A stretch of 64,000 bases of DNA from Hyposmocoma kahamanoa (lineage: Eukaryota; Arthropoda; Insecta; Lepidoptera; Cosmopterigidae): the NCBI RefSeq assembly GCF_003589595.1, contig NW_020654289.1, positions 6,265,692 to 6,329,691 of the forward strand. Direction: 5' to 3'. The position numbers and the translations under genes were made by a program. Numbering within the stretch: position 1 is the first letter of the stretch; the number at the start of each line of letters is the position of its first letter. Of this stretch, positions 33,373 to 45,509 are shown one piece after another. The notes beneath the pieces were generated by a model. That model did no database searches, was not told where the DNA came from, and was given only the letters and a program-made list of their open reading frames with translations.

Positions 33373-34413
33373 TCAAGTGTCATCATCTTCTTCGAACTTT
33401 TTGTTTTTCCTCTTATGCCGTTGTCTCTCCGGCCGTCTTCTGTGTGCATTTTTCCGCTTCGGCGGCGTAATTTGACACTCACAGCCCGCACGCACTTTTA
33501 TATGGTCCATGGACCAGCCACCGGTGCCCGTCACGTTAAAGTACTTTTCAGTTCGATTCCTATATTGGGGCATCTCCGTATCTGCTGAGTCCCGCACTAA
33601 CGCATACGTGTACGAGTATTGTTGGACGCAAACCGATTGGTTGTAGAGTCTGGCGTCGACGAACCGACAGGGTTTGTCAACAACGCCTGGAGCACACGAT
33701 AGCTCGTAGAGTAGTTGCTTATTTTCCCCGTCTCTATAGAGATGGACGTAACGACCTCTTAAGTTCTTGCCGCCTTTTTTTTCCACCATCTCTAGTACTG
33801 AGGGGCAGCACTCTACCTTTTCTACATTGGCACCCTCGTGCTGGAGTATGGACTTCATCTCGCGCCAATGTGAGCGCTTCCACGCCGCAGTTGCTTCCTC
33901 TTCGTCGGTCCTGTAATGTTCACACATTTTGCAAATGATAAATATTGTGTTAATGTGGTATTCTATTGATAACTAATCATTCACAATTTAGTTAATCGCA
34001 GATAGCTTGGTTTTATCATCCCGGAAACTAAAGTAAGGTTAGGATAAACTCATATCTTACATAATTTCATCAGATTGGAAAGTAAAAGCGCAATTCAATG
34101 ACAATGCTGATAATGATGAAGGTTAGATAAAAATATTTTTTGGTTTTCTATTACAATTACGCCCTCTTGGTAAATTTATATCACAGCGCAATGACCGAGA
34201 GCACCGGCGTTTCCACCTTCTTACTTTTTGGAGAGGCTTAGAGACTGTTTTATATGGAGACGGTAGCAGGGTGTGATGGACAAATAAATGTACAAAGAGT
34301 ACACACCTGTCTACATACAGCACGCGGTGCGGATGGTGCGGCGGCGCGGCGCGGTGTACGCGGCTCACGTTCGCCATCACGTCGCCTGCGCCCGCCACTG
34401 CCCCACACAGCAC
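33373..34413 (-). CDS. Spaetzle-family cystine-knot ligand, last two exons (5' end missing)
   Basis: Exons 34413-34307 and 33910-33373 on the minus strand join through a split arginine codon (AG|G) to give 214 visible residues. The family comprises secreted, protease-activated ligands of Toll-type receptors, with neurotrophin-like knots. The knot runs from CCPSVLEMVEKKGG (C70, C71 of the visible part) through LSCAPGVVDKPCRFVD, YNQSVCVQQYSYTYALVRD and GWSMDHIKVRAGCEC: seven cysteines in the expected order. N-glycosylation sequons NQS, NRT and NVT are visible. After the knot is a lysine/arginine-rich tail and a final EEDDDT. The first exon begins VLCGAVAGAGD, which reads like the end of a signal peptide, so a short upstream exon carrying the initiator Met is expected but not found. 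The subtype resembles Spz4/5 more than Spz1, which is uncertain. The antisense frame here is a shadow. Confidence 0.82.
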
Positions 34414-35049
34414 CTGACAACAACAAACAACACATTACATATAGAATTCCATACAAAAAACCCTTAATTCATCCCTTACTTATGTAAACGACGCAATTTA
34501 CAATTGTGACGAAAGCTAATTAAGTCAGTACTATTTATTTATTAACAACACTAATATTATGTTCACAACACATTTTTATTTTATTTGACTTGGGTGTTCT
34601 ACACTGTAAACACAACAATTATAAGTGTTGATGGCAATTTCAAAACAACAATCAAGCTAAATTAAAATTTTTGACGCATTAACATACTTGAATAACTTAA
34701 CCTAGATAGCAATAGGATACACTGATAAATACTGTAGTAACTTAATTAATTAGGTATTTTTAATAATTTTAGTTAGTATTCTTTTGAAAGAATCGATATT
34801 ATCACTAAATATATCTAAATCACGACTGCTAACATTTCTTTCATTGTCTGTTTTACACATTCATAAAATAGGCGAGTGACGTTACTCATCACCGCTGACT
34901 TTTTTAAATTTAAAACAAGTCTGATGGTGTAGGGTGAGGGTTGGTGAGCTGTAAATACAGGCCTAGTCTCTCACAAGAGTTACGACAAATATTATTATTA
35001 TTAGTTCCTATTTAATGTAATCTCTGCTCCTTTGTGTTGGGATAATAAA

Positions 35050-35059
35050 NNNNNNNNNN
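35050..35059. other. Assembly gap of 10 N
   Basis: This is a scaffold join of nominal size. Right after it, about 47 bp (gtgaaatccaataaatcgga and on) appear again at 35175, inside an 'aaccgacttc' repeat, so the join may be imprecise. Confidence 0.95.
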
Positions 35060-36199
35060 GTGAAATCCAATAAATCGGATTTATCTCCTAATTTGCCACC
35101 CTTCTATGATAAAAAGCTGATCTCAAAAGTTTGTGGTATTACATCTATTTGCCAAGTTTTATTGAAAGAGAAAGTAGGTGAAATCCAATAAATCGGATTT
35201 ATCTCCTAATTTGCCACCCTTAGAAATGGAATATTAGTAATCGGACTAAAGTAGTGGAGGATTAAACGCCCCAAATTTACCACCGTTAAGGCTTACAGTT
35301 ATGCGTAATCCTAGCTGGATTATTTTTTGGACGAAGTGTTTTGTAGAATTTATTTTTTATGTTCCATCAAACCATCGCTGTATCAACGCTATGCTAATAT
35401 TATGGGTATATTTTTACTGCCCAACATATTTTGTTATTAAAACAATAATCTTTTTACATCGCTTTTACGATTCGATCTAGACGCAGAAATAACATTTGTA
35501 TGCAGTTGAACTAACATGTTTTATGATCAGCCTGAGTTGGTCTTCCACATTTCTTTCTTCGTTTTTTTAAATGGATTTGTAGTTACAGGAGTCGGGGATC
35601 TTCATAAAATTGTTGAGCTTATGGGATTAGCCGAGATACCCAGTTGAAAAGTCGTAAATTAGAAATAATGTTTCTTAGAGACTAGTTATCGACGATTTAA
35701 CCAAGTTTTGATGGAAAATTCCAACGTACTAGATATAAAACATCTTAGGCTAAAAAAAACTGTATGTATTGTTTTCACATGTTCAGTTACTATAGTATCG
35801 TGAAACGTATTCCAATTGAAACAACAGAATTAGTAGCAAAGGGTAGCTTCTCTTGAAATGAATTCTCATATTCACGACATATTTTTTATTTACCAAGCCA
35901 GTTTATAAATTTCCAAAACGTCGTACCATTGCAGACGCATTTGAATGTTGGATTATGATGCATAAATTCTGAAGCGGTTTGTCTGAGAACACGAATGAGG
36001 TTCAATTAATCCAAAGTGATACGATTTAGAAAATGGTGATTACTAACAGTGTTGAAAAGGAAGTTGGACGTTTTGATACAGTCGGCTTACAAAAAAATCT
36101 CTTTGTAAATATGCGATCCCTTATTTATCCAGTTATATTACTTACTTCTCTAAGTTTATTGAATATAATTCAAAACTAGAATTCTGAATGATCTCAGTA

Positions 36200-36610
36200 C
36201 AGAGTACTAAAAAAACCGACCTCAAAAGTACGTGGAATTACATATAATTACCAAGTTTTATTGAAATCGGTTACCGGAAAGTGCGCAAACCCGGCTTCAT
36301 CCCCTAGTTCGCCACTATACGGGACTTGACACAGGCGATAATAAAAATCGGTTCTTACTACTCAAGGTGTATTGAGAGAGAAAAACGCCTTGAATTGGAG
36401 AATAACAAAATCAACCATTAAAATAATTGCTCCTTATAATCAAATTTAGGCGCTTTTTATAAAAATGAATCTTCATGCGTGAACAGCCACCCTTATGATT
36501 TTCTTCAAATTTAAACGGAACCACTATGGAGGTACCCTCTTTCCAACAAAAAAAGAATCATGAGAATCAAATCGAATTGGAACCTCCTCCTTTTTTTGAA
36601 GTCGGTTAAA
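36200..36610 (+). repeat. Dispersed 'aaccgacttc' repeat, interrupted copy
   Basis: It begins agtactaaaaaaaccgacct and ends ttgaagtcggttaaa. The middle (about 36315-36480) carries additional sequence not present in other copies, then resumes at 'cagccacccttatg'. Confidence 0.6.
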
Positions 36611-37084
36611 TTTCTAAACATAGAACTATAATATATGATCCTTCCAAACTGTATTTTTCAAATTTTTTTCGGAAAATCACTTAACAATAGTCTTGTGTTG
36701 GATAGATCCAACGCTGAAAGCACTACACCGTTGCGAATTTGTGGCCTAAGGGCGTCTTTAAATTAAACGCTCACACAAGCGCTACTTACAATCTCATGTA
36801 GCTTTCTTATACTAAGGGTACGAAGTATGTTTAAAAAAAAAAGAAAAAAAAAATCACTAACTCATCTTGTTAAACGAAGACAAATCGAGGTTCAGTGAAC
36901 TAATCAAAAGTGTTTAATCTTTCCGTGTGTCTATCTTAAAACTTAAATAGTACCAAGATGTTAGGGCGTCGCAATTAAAAGTGCAATAAATTAAAATTAA
37001 GAAATGTTTGTTAAAAAGAACATTATTTTTAAAAGAAAGCCTAATATAATTTAAAAATGAATAATAAAAATAAAAATTTCAAGA

Positions 37085-37265
37085 CGTTAAAAACTAAAAA
37101 CAAACATCTGCAACAAGCACAGAAACATTCGTAAGGTCCACTAGTTAGTTCCGTGACTTAGTTGGTATAGCGTCTGGCACGGTTTGCAGGAAGACGTTGG
37201 TTCGAATCCAGCCGGATTGAAGGAATTGTTTCTTAGTGTTCGATCTTTGTATTAATAATTTTAAA
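37085..37265 (+). repeat. tRNA-like element fragment
   Basis: It contains cgtgacttagttggtatagc (A-box-like) and acgttggttcgaatccagcc (B-box-like), then 'ggattgaaggaatt' and 'tattaataatt', the same core and side sequence as the elements at 7448 and 27175. One inverted end is missing. It lacks paired acceptor ends, so it is not a tRNA gene. Confidence 0.65.
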
Positions 37266-38885
37266 AATCTATTTATATTCTAGATACCAGTCATAAAAAC
37301 CACCGGACTGGTAGGTAGTTCAGATAGCTGAATGGCGCGACAAAAATTAAGTTACTTTATTCTTACCATAAATCAGTATTGTAGCTCTTTCACCAAGCAA
37401 CTATTAAGTAATCTGTGCTTTCAGTGGGAAGACAACAAGCTGAGTTGACGTCGGATGCCATAATAGCAAATAACGCACACTGTTATTTTCATTATTTATT
37501 TGTTACAAATATTTATTTCAATTACTTATTTGGTCGTACTATTTGTAAAATTAGATATGAAAGTGCTTTCCAATTTATTTTATGTTTTAGATAAACTGTG
37601 TTCACTAGTATGACACAAATACAGATTGAATACAACAGGAATTTCATTTATAATTAAAGATCTAATAAACGACTAGGAGGGAAATTGTTCATTTAAATTA
37701 TTAATGTTATAAAATGTGAATAGTGCATCTAAAGTAACCTATTCAAACGTAGTGTGAAGAAGCATTTGGCCAGACCGGCAAAATGATAGTGACGGAGTGA
37801 AGATATTTGTGTTTTCCATCCGTTACTCTCATCTCTGGACTGTATTCGCACTTTCCATCAGGCGCGGTGCAGTCATTTTGCCGAGTCACAATAAAAAAAA
37901 AAAAAAAAAAATTCAATATGTAAGTGCATGTGCGGATTTGAATATATAAGTGTAACTGTAAGTGGAAATATGTTTTGGTGTAATAAATCAAAGTATATTT
38001 AGAAAGGCTACGAAGAAGAGTATATGGGGTATATGAAAACTAATATTAATAGTAAATTTCAACAAATTAGATAGATTTTTGTAACGAGGTATGTGCTGCA
38101 TGTAAATTGCTTTGAATTTGTGTTTGAATGGTTTTAATCGTAATGTATTTATAAAAATGTCTACGTGCTTTTTACTGCATATTTAAACGCTTTTGTATTA
38201 TATTGTAACACATTAATATCATAATGATTACGTCTGAGTGTAGAATTACGTTTTTAAATAGCTTAACTGTAAGAGGCAACCAAGAAAAAAGACATTCAAT
38301 TTCTATTAACAAATGTCAAAAAGAGTGAAAAATCACACGTAAGCCTCCTAAAATTATGCAAACGTTACTTCTAACAACGTTCACACGAGTCTCCGAAAAA
38401 CGATAACAGAAACTATCAAAATGAACTGCACACAGGTTCGGGTTAATAGACTCTAAACACGCTATTAAAATCCCATCTTTTATAAAAACGCCACTAAATA
38501 CAACCGTAGACACATGGTCTTGCTTAGATGTTAGGGTTCAAAATTGAAAATAGACTGCTTTTATAATAGCAGATAATACACCAAACCACACTCGTAACCC
38601 CAGTGACACGTAGAAGATAAATCAAGCAGCATTAACTACCGACATAATTCAGCTTATCTATCACATAACTAGGAAATAAAATTATAATACGAATGTCAGG
38701 GTGGTAATTGCTGAATATTTTATGGGTACTAAAGTTTTATTTGTTTTCGTTAAGTAATTTGTTAATTTTTTACACTATCATCATTATCTATAAATTGTGT
38801 TCACTTTATATGTATGTGTAAGTTATTTTTTTGTGGATAGGTGTATACTCCAAGCATTCGTATGAAGCGTTCCGCTTCCACTTTA

Positions 38886-39271
38886 AGGCTGCCTTCCACC
38901 AGATATGTGCGGTGCGAAAATGTGTAGCGGCGCTGTGAAACGGTGTAATGTTTTCCACCAAACGAACTCGCGACGTTGCGAACTCTTTTTAGCTATGCGC
39001 GGGCGGGGTACGGTGTGGTGGGATCAGCGGTGGCAATATCTCAGTGTCAGTCAGTATCATACTTTCAGTAGCTCTAGTTTCCTACACCGTTTTGCACACA
39101 TCTCTCGCACACATTTCTCGCTATTTTGTATGTACAAATACTTAGCTCCGCTAACCCTTTTCGACCGGAGCTGCGCTAAGCGAGGCTAGGAAGATGTAGT
39201 AATTCTATTGGTGGATTCTTTCCTCGCACACTGCTTCGGTACGTCGCACATCTCTGGTGGAAAAGCAGCCT
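38886..39271. mobile_element. Inverted-repeat element of about 386 bp
   Basis: The left end is aggctgccttccaccagata, then tgtgcg; the right end is cgcacatctctggtggaaaa, then gcagcct, a near-perfect inverse of about 27 bp. The inside is GC-richer than its surroundings. No clear target duplication was seen. The open frames in it are probably chance. Confidence 0.7.
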
Positions 39272-39272
39272 A

Positions 39273-39430
39273 GTATGGCGAACGGCTATGGACTGAAATT
39301 CCCTGCTTGCAAACTTATTCCCTGAACGGTATAACATGGGCCTTTTCAAGGTGAGAGTGAATGGGTATTGTTTAGGTGTGCATGCTCCATCGTCGACCTC
39401 ATCGTCACTTTCTATCAGGTGCGATGGAGG
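39273..39430 (+). pseudogene. Non-LTR retrotransposon 3' fragment
   Basis: It shares blocks with 14545-14700 (tggcgaacggctatgg, attccctgaac, gagagtgaat) and a C-terminal-like frame ending near 'caggtgcgatggaggtc'. It abuts the inverted-repeat element on its left. Confidence 0.45.
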
Positions 39431-39534
39431 TCAAATGCGCATTAATTTTTTAATAATAATAAATAAAATTGCGACTTGTTCTATTTTACCATCAACATCG
39501 TAATCAAAGTATTATATGCGTCCTGCTACTAAAA

Positions 39535-39955
39535 AGGAAGGAGATGGTTTAGGCGATAGTCCGCCATGCTTCATACATTTTGCAGGGGTTGTCAACCTTT
39601 TTCAACAAGCAGGTTTCATCACGATGTTTTCCTCTACCGCTTTCGAGACGTTTTTTTATTAAATCAAGTGACGAGAGGAAAAAGTCGTGCACCTGATGGC
39701 AAGCTACACTGTCTATAACAGTTGCAGTGGCCACATAGGGCTTTAAATAGCAAACATCTGAGGGGCACTGCGACAGCGCCCGTCACCCTGAGACATAAGT
39801 TGACAAGTCCCCTATGCCTGTAATTTCACCAGTACCCTTACCCTTCAAAACCGGAATACAGTAGTGCTGATATTACTGCTTGGCGGCGGAAATAGATAAG
39901 GTGGCAGTACTTCCCTGGACGAACTCTTTCACATGTACCTCTACCGTTACTCAAC
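39535..39955. repeat. SINE fragment followed by a SINE-like family 1 copy (minus)
   Basis: 39535-39640 matches the 'ggccatagtccgccac' part of the gccgtgg SINE. 39648-39955 is a minus copy of family 1, from the A-tail side (tttttttattaaatcaagtg) to the head (ggacgaactctttcac), almost full length. Confidence 0.7.
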
Positions 39956-40159
39956 ACTTAGAATGTAGCAATGGAAACTTAATGACACTTATATTGTACT
40001 ATCGCGCTATTTTCGTATATTAGGGTCTCCTAGGTAAAATTTATCAACAGCCGTCCTTATCCTGATTAAACAGTCTCATTGCAACTAACTAAAAAATACG
40101 AAAGGTAATGGGAATGGATTTCAGATCAGAAAAACACGCATAACTCATAGAGCATCTTA

Positions 40160-40775
40160 GTATAGTACTTCCCTGGACGAACTCTTTCACAAGGAGCTCT
40201 ACTGCTACCATAAATATAAAGCTACTAAAGACTCACAAACGTACGCAACTTAAAAATTAAAGTAATAGTAATATATGCTATCATAGGGACACAATTACAA
40301 CTTATTTTAGTTATGAGAGTAAAAAGAGGTAATAGAGTTGGTCCAGGGCAGTATTGCCACCTTACCTATTTCTGCCGCCAAGCAGTAATAATAATTATTT
40401 ATTTGTTTGTAAAAATACAGGTTATATAGAAGCTGATATGTACAAAAAAGTATAAGGTTCACTGTGGCCAATATCGAAGGTATATTATGCAATTACTCAC
40501 CTTAGGTTAGTTAGGACCTGACACCTGACTTATTCGGGCATGCTCCTATGGGATAGAGTGCCCTTCCCGTATAACCAAGAGGTTGATAGGGATGGTCACT
40601 ATAAACAAAACTTATGTAGAAAGATATGGGACTGATGTATCAGGGTGACGGGCGCAGTGACAGTACCAGTGACAGTGACAGTGCCAATCAGATCAAAGCG
40701 ATTTACCGGTTTACCGATGACCCTGAGTGGCACTGCAACTGTTATGGACAGGAGTGTCGCTTACCACCAGACATC
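40160..40775. repeat. Cluster of SINE-like family 1 fragments
   Basis: There are three pieces: 40163-40209 (minus head, cttccctggacgaactcttt), 40335-40392 (plus, ccttacctatttctgccgcc) and 40640-40775 (plus 3' half, with ctgagtggcactgcaactgt). The latter two may be one copy split by unrelated sequence. Confidence 0.6.
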
Positions 40776-41148
40776 CCATCTGCCGTCTACTAACGAAAAC
40801 GCGGCTAAGTGACAAATGGTCAAATAACCATTTTAAATGACAAAAAATAGAGCATAAATTTCTCTTTTAAAAACAGTTAAAATTAGTTAACGTGTTCGAC
40901 TTATTGGAACTTACCTTAACGATGCATAGCTGAAATAACATCAAACAATTTCAATATTCTAAAACTGGGTTATGGTTTTTTATGATATCTCAAAGAAATA
41001 TTTTGTCGTTTAGCCGCGTTTTGGTTAGCGGACGGCAGTCATCGTATGGTATCATAAAAAAGACACGACATAAAGAAGACACGACATAAAAAAGACACAA
41101 CATAGGTAACAAGTTGTTTTCTTATCCGGGAGTCAAATTGCTTGTGTG

Positions 41149-41944
41149 TATAGGTGGGTGATAAATAACGTCACGATGAAAAAATCACGATGATCCGCCG
41201 TCAAACAGTATCACCGTGACTCGTTCTGAAGGAACGACGTTCCAAAGTCACATAGGTGTTCCTCCGTTCCAATAGCTATCCCCGTCGCTCACATCACGAC
41301 ATACGTATTTGATATAATGCGCGATCTCCGTTCCGTGGTGACTGAGCGCGCCACTCGTTGTAGTTCTTTTCAAATCGGGCCGTTTCGGCGATGGGAGTGA
41401 ATGAAATAGGATGACTTTCTTTGCTCACTTACAAGGGCGCACCTACGGGTGCTTATTACTACTAGAAAAGGCGGATGAAAAAAATCTGCAGCAGTTATTA
41501 TAAACCTATTTATCAACAAAGTAAAATATTTTTGTATACTTGTTTTATTATAGGAAGAATTGGTATTTTATATTTATGTATAATCTACTTTGTGCATTCT
41601 ACTAGAAATATAATTACATTACACTTTATTGCTATTTTTAACAATGCAAAGATTCGCATTAAATAACTAACAAACAAAATTACATTAAATAGAAAATCAA
41701 CTTTTTGAATGGAATTGAAACTTATTACAAAGGGAGTAAAAACTTAAATCATTCTATAAAAAACGGCTATAAGTATTAGAAAGAAGCCGCTGGCTAAAAC
41801 CGTATATCGTGATGTAAGTTATAGGCGTGACAAGGTCACGGACCTAACAGTCGTGACAAAATCACGATGATTTATCACTGTGATTTTTTTGGAACCGGAA
41901 CGACAGTCACGGCGATAGAAATGTAACGCTATTCCCCATGTCTA
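41149..41944. mobile_element. hAT-like non-autonomous element (796 bp) with 8-bp duplication
   Basis: The flanks are cttgtgtg at 41141-41148 and 41945-41952, a perfect 8-bp direct duplication. Ends: tataggtgggtgataaataa on the left and ctattccccatgtcta on the right, loosely inverse. Internal repeats around tcacgatga and gtcacgg occur on both sides. A 63-codon frame inside is not recognised as transposase. Confidence 0.65.
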
Positions 41945-42304
41945 CTTGTGTGTTAAAGAATGTATGCCCTTGTATAATGTAGGTAGTGCTTGATTATTTG
42001 TTTTGAACGCGTAAGATCATAATTTTACACTTGTGATGAAATTTTTTAACTTGCGTAGCATTTGGCAAACGTATGATGTCATTGATAGCTCTGATTCATT
42101 TTTTGTTTAATGGTGTTTAACAGGGACATTTTATGAGATAAGGTATTTTGTGTTGGTATGATGTCAGTAAGGTATTGAAAAACCTTGAGAATTAGGTATA
42201 TTGTAAGCTTATCGTAAAACACTCGATGGAAGCATTGTGTTTTAAAATTATGTTTTCGGAATCGTAGGTATATTAAACAATTGCTTGACGCATTCATGTA
42301 GTAG

Positions 42305-42425
42305 AGTTCTTTCGAGGTTTTCGCGATTATTACACTTTGGAAGTTAAAGTAATATTTCCGATCTAAATTGCGTATATTTGTTTTTTCAAAGAAACCAATG
42401 TTTCGGGTCTTTTACGAGCCCCATG
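42305..42425. repeat. Foldback-family fragment
   Basis: It contains aggttttcgcgattattaca and then gtatatttgttttttcaaa, caatgtttcgggtcttttac, the core words of the family. One arm is degraded. Confidence 0.5.
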
Positions 42426-42473
42426 GTTAAATAAGTTCGTTTCTAGCATTTTAATGTAATCCACGCTTCTAAT

Positions 42474-42710
42474 TTTTTTTATGACGTCAAGTGATGAGAT
42501 GAACAAGTCGTGTTGCAGAGCTTTAAATCGCAAAGACCTGAGACATAAGTTATGTTGACAAGTCCCACGTGCCTATAATTTTACCAGCTCTTTACCATTT
42601 AAAACCAGAAAGCAATAAATAATACTCACATTACTTAGCGACAGAAATAGGTAAGGCAGTACTTCCCTGGACGAACTCATTCACAAGCAGTTCTACTGCT
42701 ACTGAATCTA
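42474..42710 (-). repeat. SINE-like family 1 copy
   Basis: Minus copy from the A-tail side (tttttttatgacgtcaagtg) to the head (gcagttctactgctactgaa), with an internal deletion after the tail-proximal block. Confidence 0.65.
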
Positions 42711-42745
42711 TTAGGATGATGGTAATGATCGACATTTTAAGGGTA

Positions 42746-42828
42746 GTGTTTTTTTAAATTTAAAATAATTTTTAAACATGTATAAGGGAAGTGTGTTTTT
42801 AAATTTAAAATAATTTTTAAACATGTAT
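42746..42828 (+). repeat. 45-bp tandem duplication, AT-rich
   Basis: The phrase aaatttaaaataatttttaa followed by acatgta occurs at 42756 and again at 42801, a period of 45 bp. Confidence 0.8.
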
Positions 42829-42839
42829 TAATAGTGATT

Positions 42840-44215
42840 AGTTTACTTGACAGATATAATGCTCAAAAATCATTGTGTTGTAGTAAGTTTATTATAAAAG
42901 CTATTATGATTGTTACAAAAATAACTTAAACTAAAATTTCTTTAAATCTCCAGTAACGAACACCAAAAAACCATGTCATCGACACACACTAATGATGAAC
43001 ACCCAGTAATTGACACTTACCAATAAGAAACATGTTACTACGATAGAAAATTTTGTCCTAAATCTTATTAGAAATTAATTTTAAAAAAGATGTGGGACAC
43101 TTGTGCTTGTTGGTCACTGGCGGCATCACATTAATAAGTTAATAAAATCTTATACGAAATAGGTGTTGAATTTGGTACTATACAATACTAATTTTTATGG
43201 TAATAATAGCTATTTGTATAATTAAAGAAAATTATATCTTTCATAAATTATTTCTCTCTTGTTATACAACTGAATAGTTATTCGTTATGCAAGACTCCAA
43301 AGTTGTTGACGCGAGATCTTGTATTATAGAAGAGGTTCAAAAATAGAATCCTGACCGCACCGAAGGTTTCAGGGCACGAGACGCTGACAAACGACAAAAC
43401 AATTTTGCTGCCGAGCGAAACACTCAACTTTTCACCTCACTATACCGAGGAAAATGGTAGACGAAAGAAAAACAGTTGAACTATAACAAATAAGTTTTAA
43501 TAAACAAAATTAGTTATCGTTGTCAATTTAATGTCAACAATAATAAGAATAAAATACACCAAGGGTTTTTGCATTACATAAATAAGTAATTTACAACAAA
43601 TCGCGTAGTTGAACGTGGCATTATATTTTTTTCATCGAAAGAAAAAGTTAGGTGCAACACAGTCCACCGTCAAGTTTTAATTTCAAAAACGCTTTTGCGC
43701 GCAGATTTTCAACGAGAAACAAAACCTTTCCGAGCGAGTGAGGAGAAAAATACCTTAAATCGCACATTTTAAAGATTTTAAACGACGTAGGGTTTAAAAT
43801 AAAACTGTAAGAATTTCAGTAACCGAATAAAAGGTTGTTGAAAGTGTACATATAAAATAAAAGTAAATCTGGGCTTAAACTGTAATTTGTCTCCAGCCAG
43901 CAAAATCGATTGTCTGACTAATCGATATGGTAATCGATTCGTGACGATAGATTACATTGATCGATGAATTGTATTGTTTAAGGGTTAAGTGGTAATTGAA
44001 CGGTGTTAATACATTCAAATTGATTTAGATAATGTTTGTAAATGTTACTGAATGTTATTGTTTTCTGTAAGTCATTGATTACTCAGACAGTTGGTGATAA
44101 TCGATTTACAAAGTAAGCACAAGCAGGTACATATTTTTCACGTGGTTTAATGGGATTTTTTTTAAAGATATTCGAAAAAATATTCTAAAAAAGAGGAGAC
44201 TTCCAATTATGTCAT
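42840..44215. other. AT-rich stretch, nothing recognised
   Basis: No exon, repeat core or RNA gene is recognised on either strand. Short clusters such as repeated atcgat words near 43905-43970 are not enough for a call. Confidence 0.4.
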
Positions 44216-44217
44216 AT

Positions 44218-44385
44218 TGTAGCCGTGGTAGCCTAATAGGTAGCAGGTTAAACCTACTGCCTCTCGAGCAGAGTGTCGTAGATTCTAATTTAGGCTTGCA
44301 CCTCTGTGGTTTTCGGGATTTATTTGCGATATTTAATTTGTTTACTATGAGCTTTTTGGTGACGTAAAACTTTCTAACCAACTAT
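44218..44385 (+). repeat. tRNA-related SINE ('gccgtggtagcc' type), plus orientation
   Basis: It starts gtagccgtggtagcctaata and contains cctactgcctctcgagcaga, a decayed B box (gtcgtagattctaattt) and a tail 'ttatttgcgatat'. It is diverged from the 15350 and 16865 copies. Confidence 0.55.
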
Positions 44386-44639
44386 GCCAAAGAATTGTAA
44401 AACCTCATTATCTCAGAGTATAATTCGCAATGGCACCAAAGATCTATAATAAATTGCCATTAAAATTAAGGCAGAGTGACAATTTCGCAGAATTTAAAGG
44501 CAGATTATTTTATTGAAAAACCATTCTATGCAGTGAAGGAATTTTATTTATTAGTTTATAACACATGAACATAAACGTGACTGTGTGTTATTAATATTTA
44601 CATCGATTATTTTAATTACTTAAATGACTTTTGTTTTGG

Positions 44640-45480
44640 TGTCCTGACAATTATACATTTTAGGTCTTGCGCGGTTTTATTCTAATCCCAGTTCCCGCCG
44701 AGGCTTGTATAGTGCTTTTCTCAAACAATGTGAGGAAATACTAAAAGATAAAAAATAAGTAGATGTATAATAAGTAAAAAAACATTAAAAGTAAAATTTA
44801 ACGTGTCAGGACAATTTGCTAAAAGAATATGTTGTTATTTTTCTAGGCACATATTAATAGTCTGTAGGTAGTATGTAGTCTGCTGAACTTATCTTGATGT
44901 GATTCACGAGATCCTCTGTTGCATTAAAGTTTACTTTGCTCATGACCAGCAACAAGATTTTCATGGCTAATATTACCTCTTGTTTTAAATTATGCGGAGC
45001 ACAATCAATTACTATATTTCCGTTTGCGCTCTCCTCACTAAAACTATTTTTTTGACGAAAATACAAAAAACATGAAAAAGCAGAAAATAATACCAAAGCA
45101 CTTTAGTTTATTTTACGGCCATTTCTATTTTGTTAAAAGTAAGCAGTACAGGAAGGTATTTTCTATTGACGGAATCTCGAACACTGGGCAGTTGGCTGTA
45201 TGAATTTTTCTTTTGCCTGTTTACGTAGTTCATTTTTAGTATATAGATTTAAACGTTTAGAGAAGTGGACAGTAACGGATTTTCATACTTACTTTGCTGG
45301 CATTGGCTGGGAATAAGTCGCACGGACCATAAATGACAAACTTTCCGAGTTCGTTTTTTGAAAGTAATGCAAACATTTCCGAGCATGTTTGAGAAAAGAA
45401 ACTTTTCAAAACTTTTTATTTTTTTTATTCTATTCATTCGGATGATATTAGAGATCCCTAACAATCAAATAAAGCCAAGT
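44640..45480. repeat. Diverged dispersed repeat, copy 1 (paired with 52000-52680)
   Basis: It shares in order 'gttcccgccgaggcttgta', 'ttctcaaacaatgtgagga', 'aggacaattt', 'gtagatttaaa-gttta', 'tggattttcatacttac' and 'atgcaaacatt' with the second copy. Neither has a conserved long frame. A head piece of the same family (gggccctgggagaggcg) is at about 9484. Family not named. Confidence 0.5.
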
Positions 45481-45509
45481 TAAAACCCAAATCTGCACCG
45501 GTCTCATAG

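Larger units (their letters stand above)
34414..39000. other. Region upstream of the Spaetzle-like exons, no exon recognised
   Basis: It could be the first intron or the promoter side of the Spaetzle-like gene. It holds a 10-N gap (35050-35059), 'aaccgacttc' repeats at 35060-35230 and 36200-36610, a tRNA-like fragment at 37085-37265, and a poly-A run of 19 at about 37892. No coding signal with splice sites was found on either strand. Confidence 0.45.

Noticed and set aside
33253..33588. 111-codon plus-strand frame
   Set aside because: It is antisense to the Spaetzle-like exon, whose cysteine pattern and splice borders are convincing.
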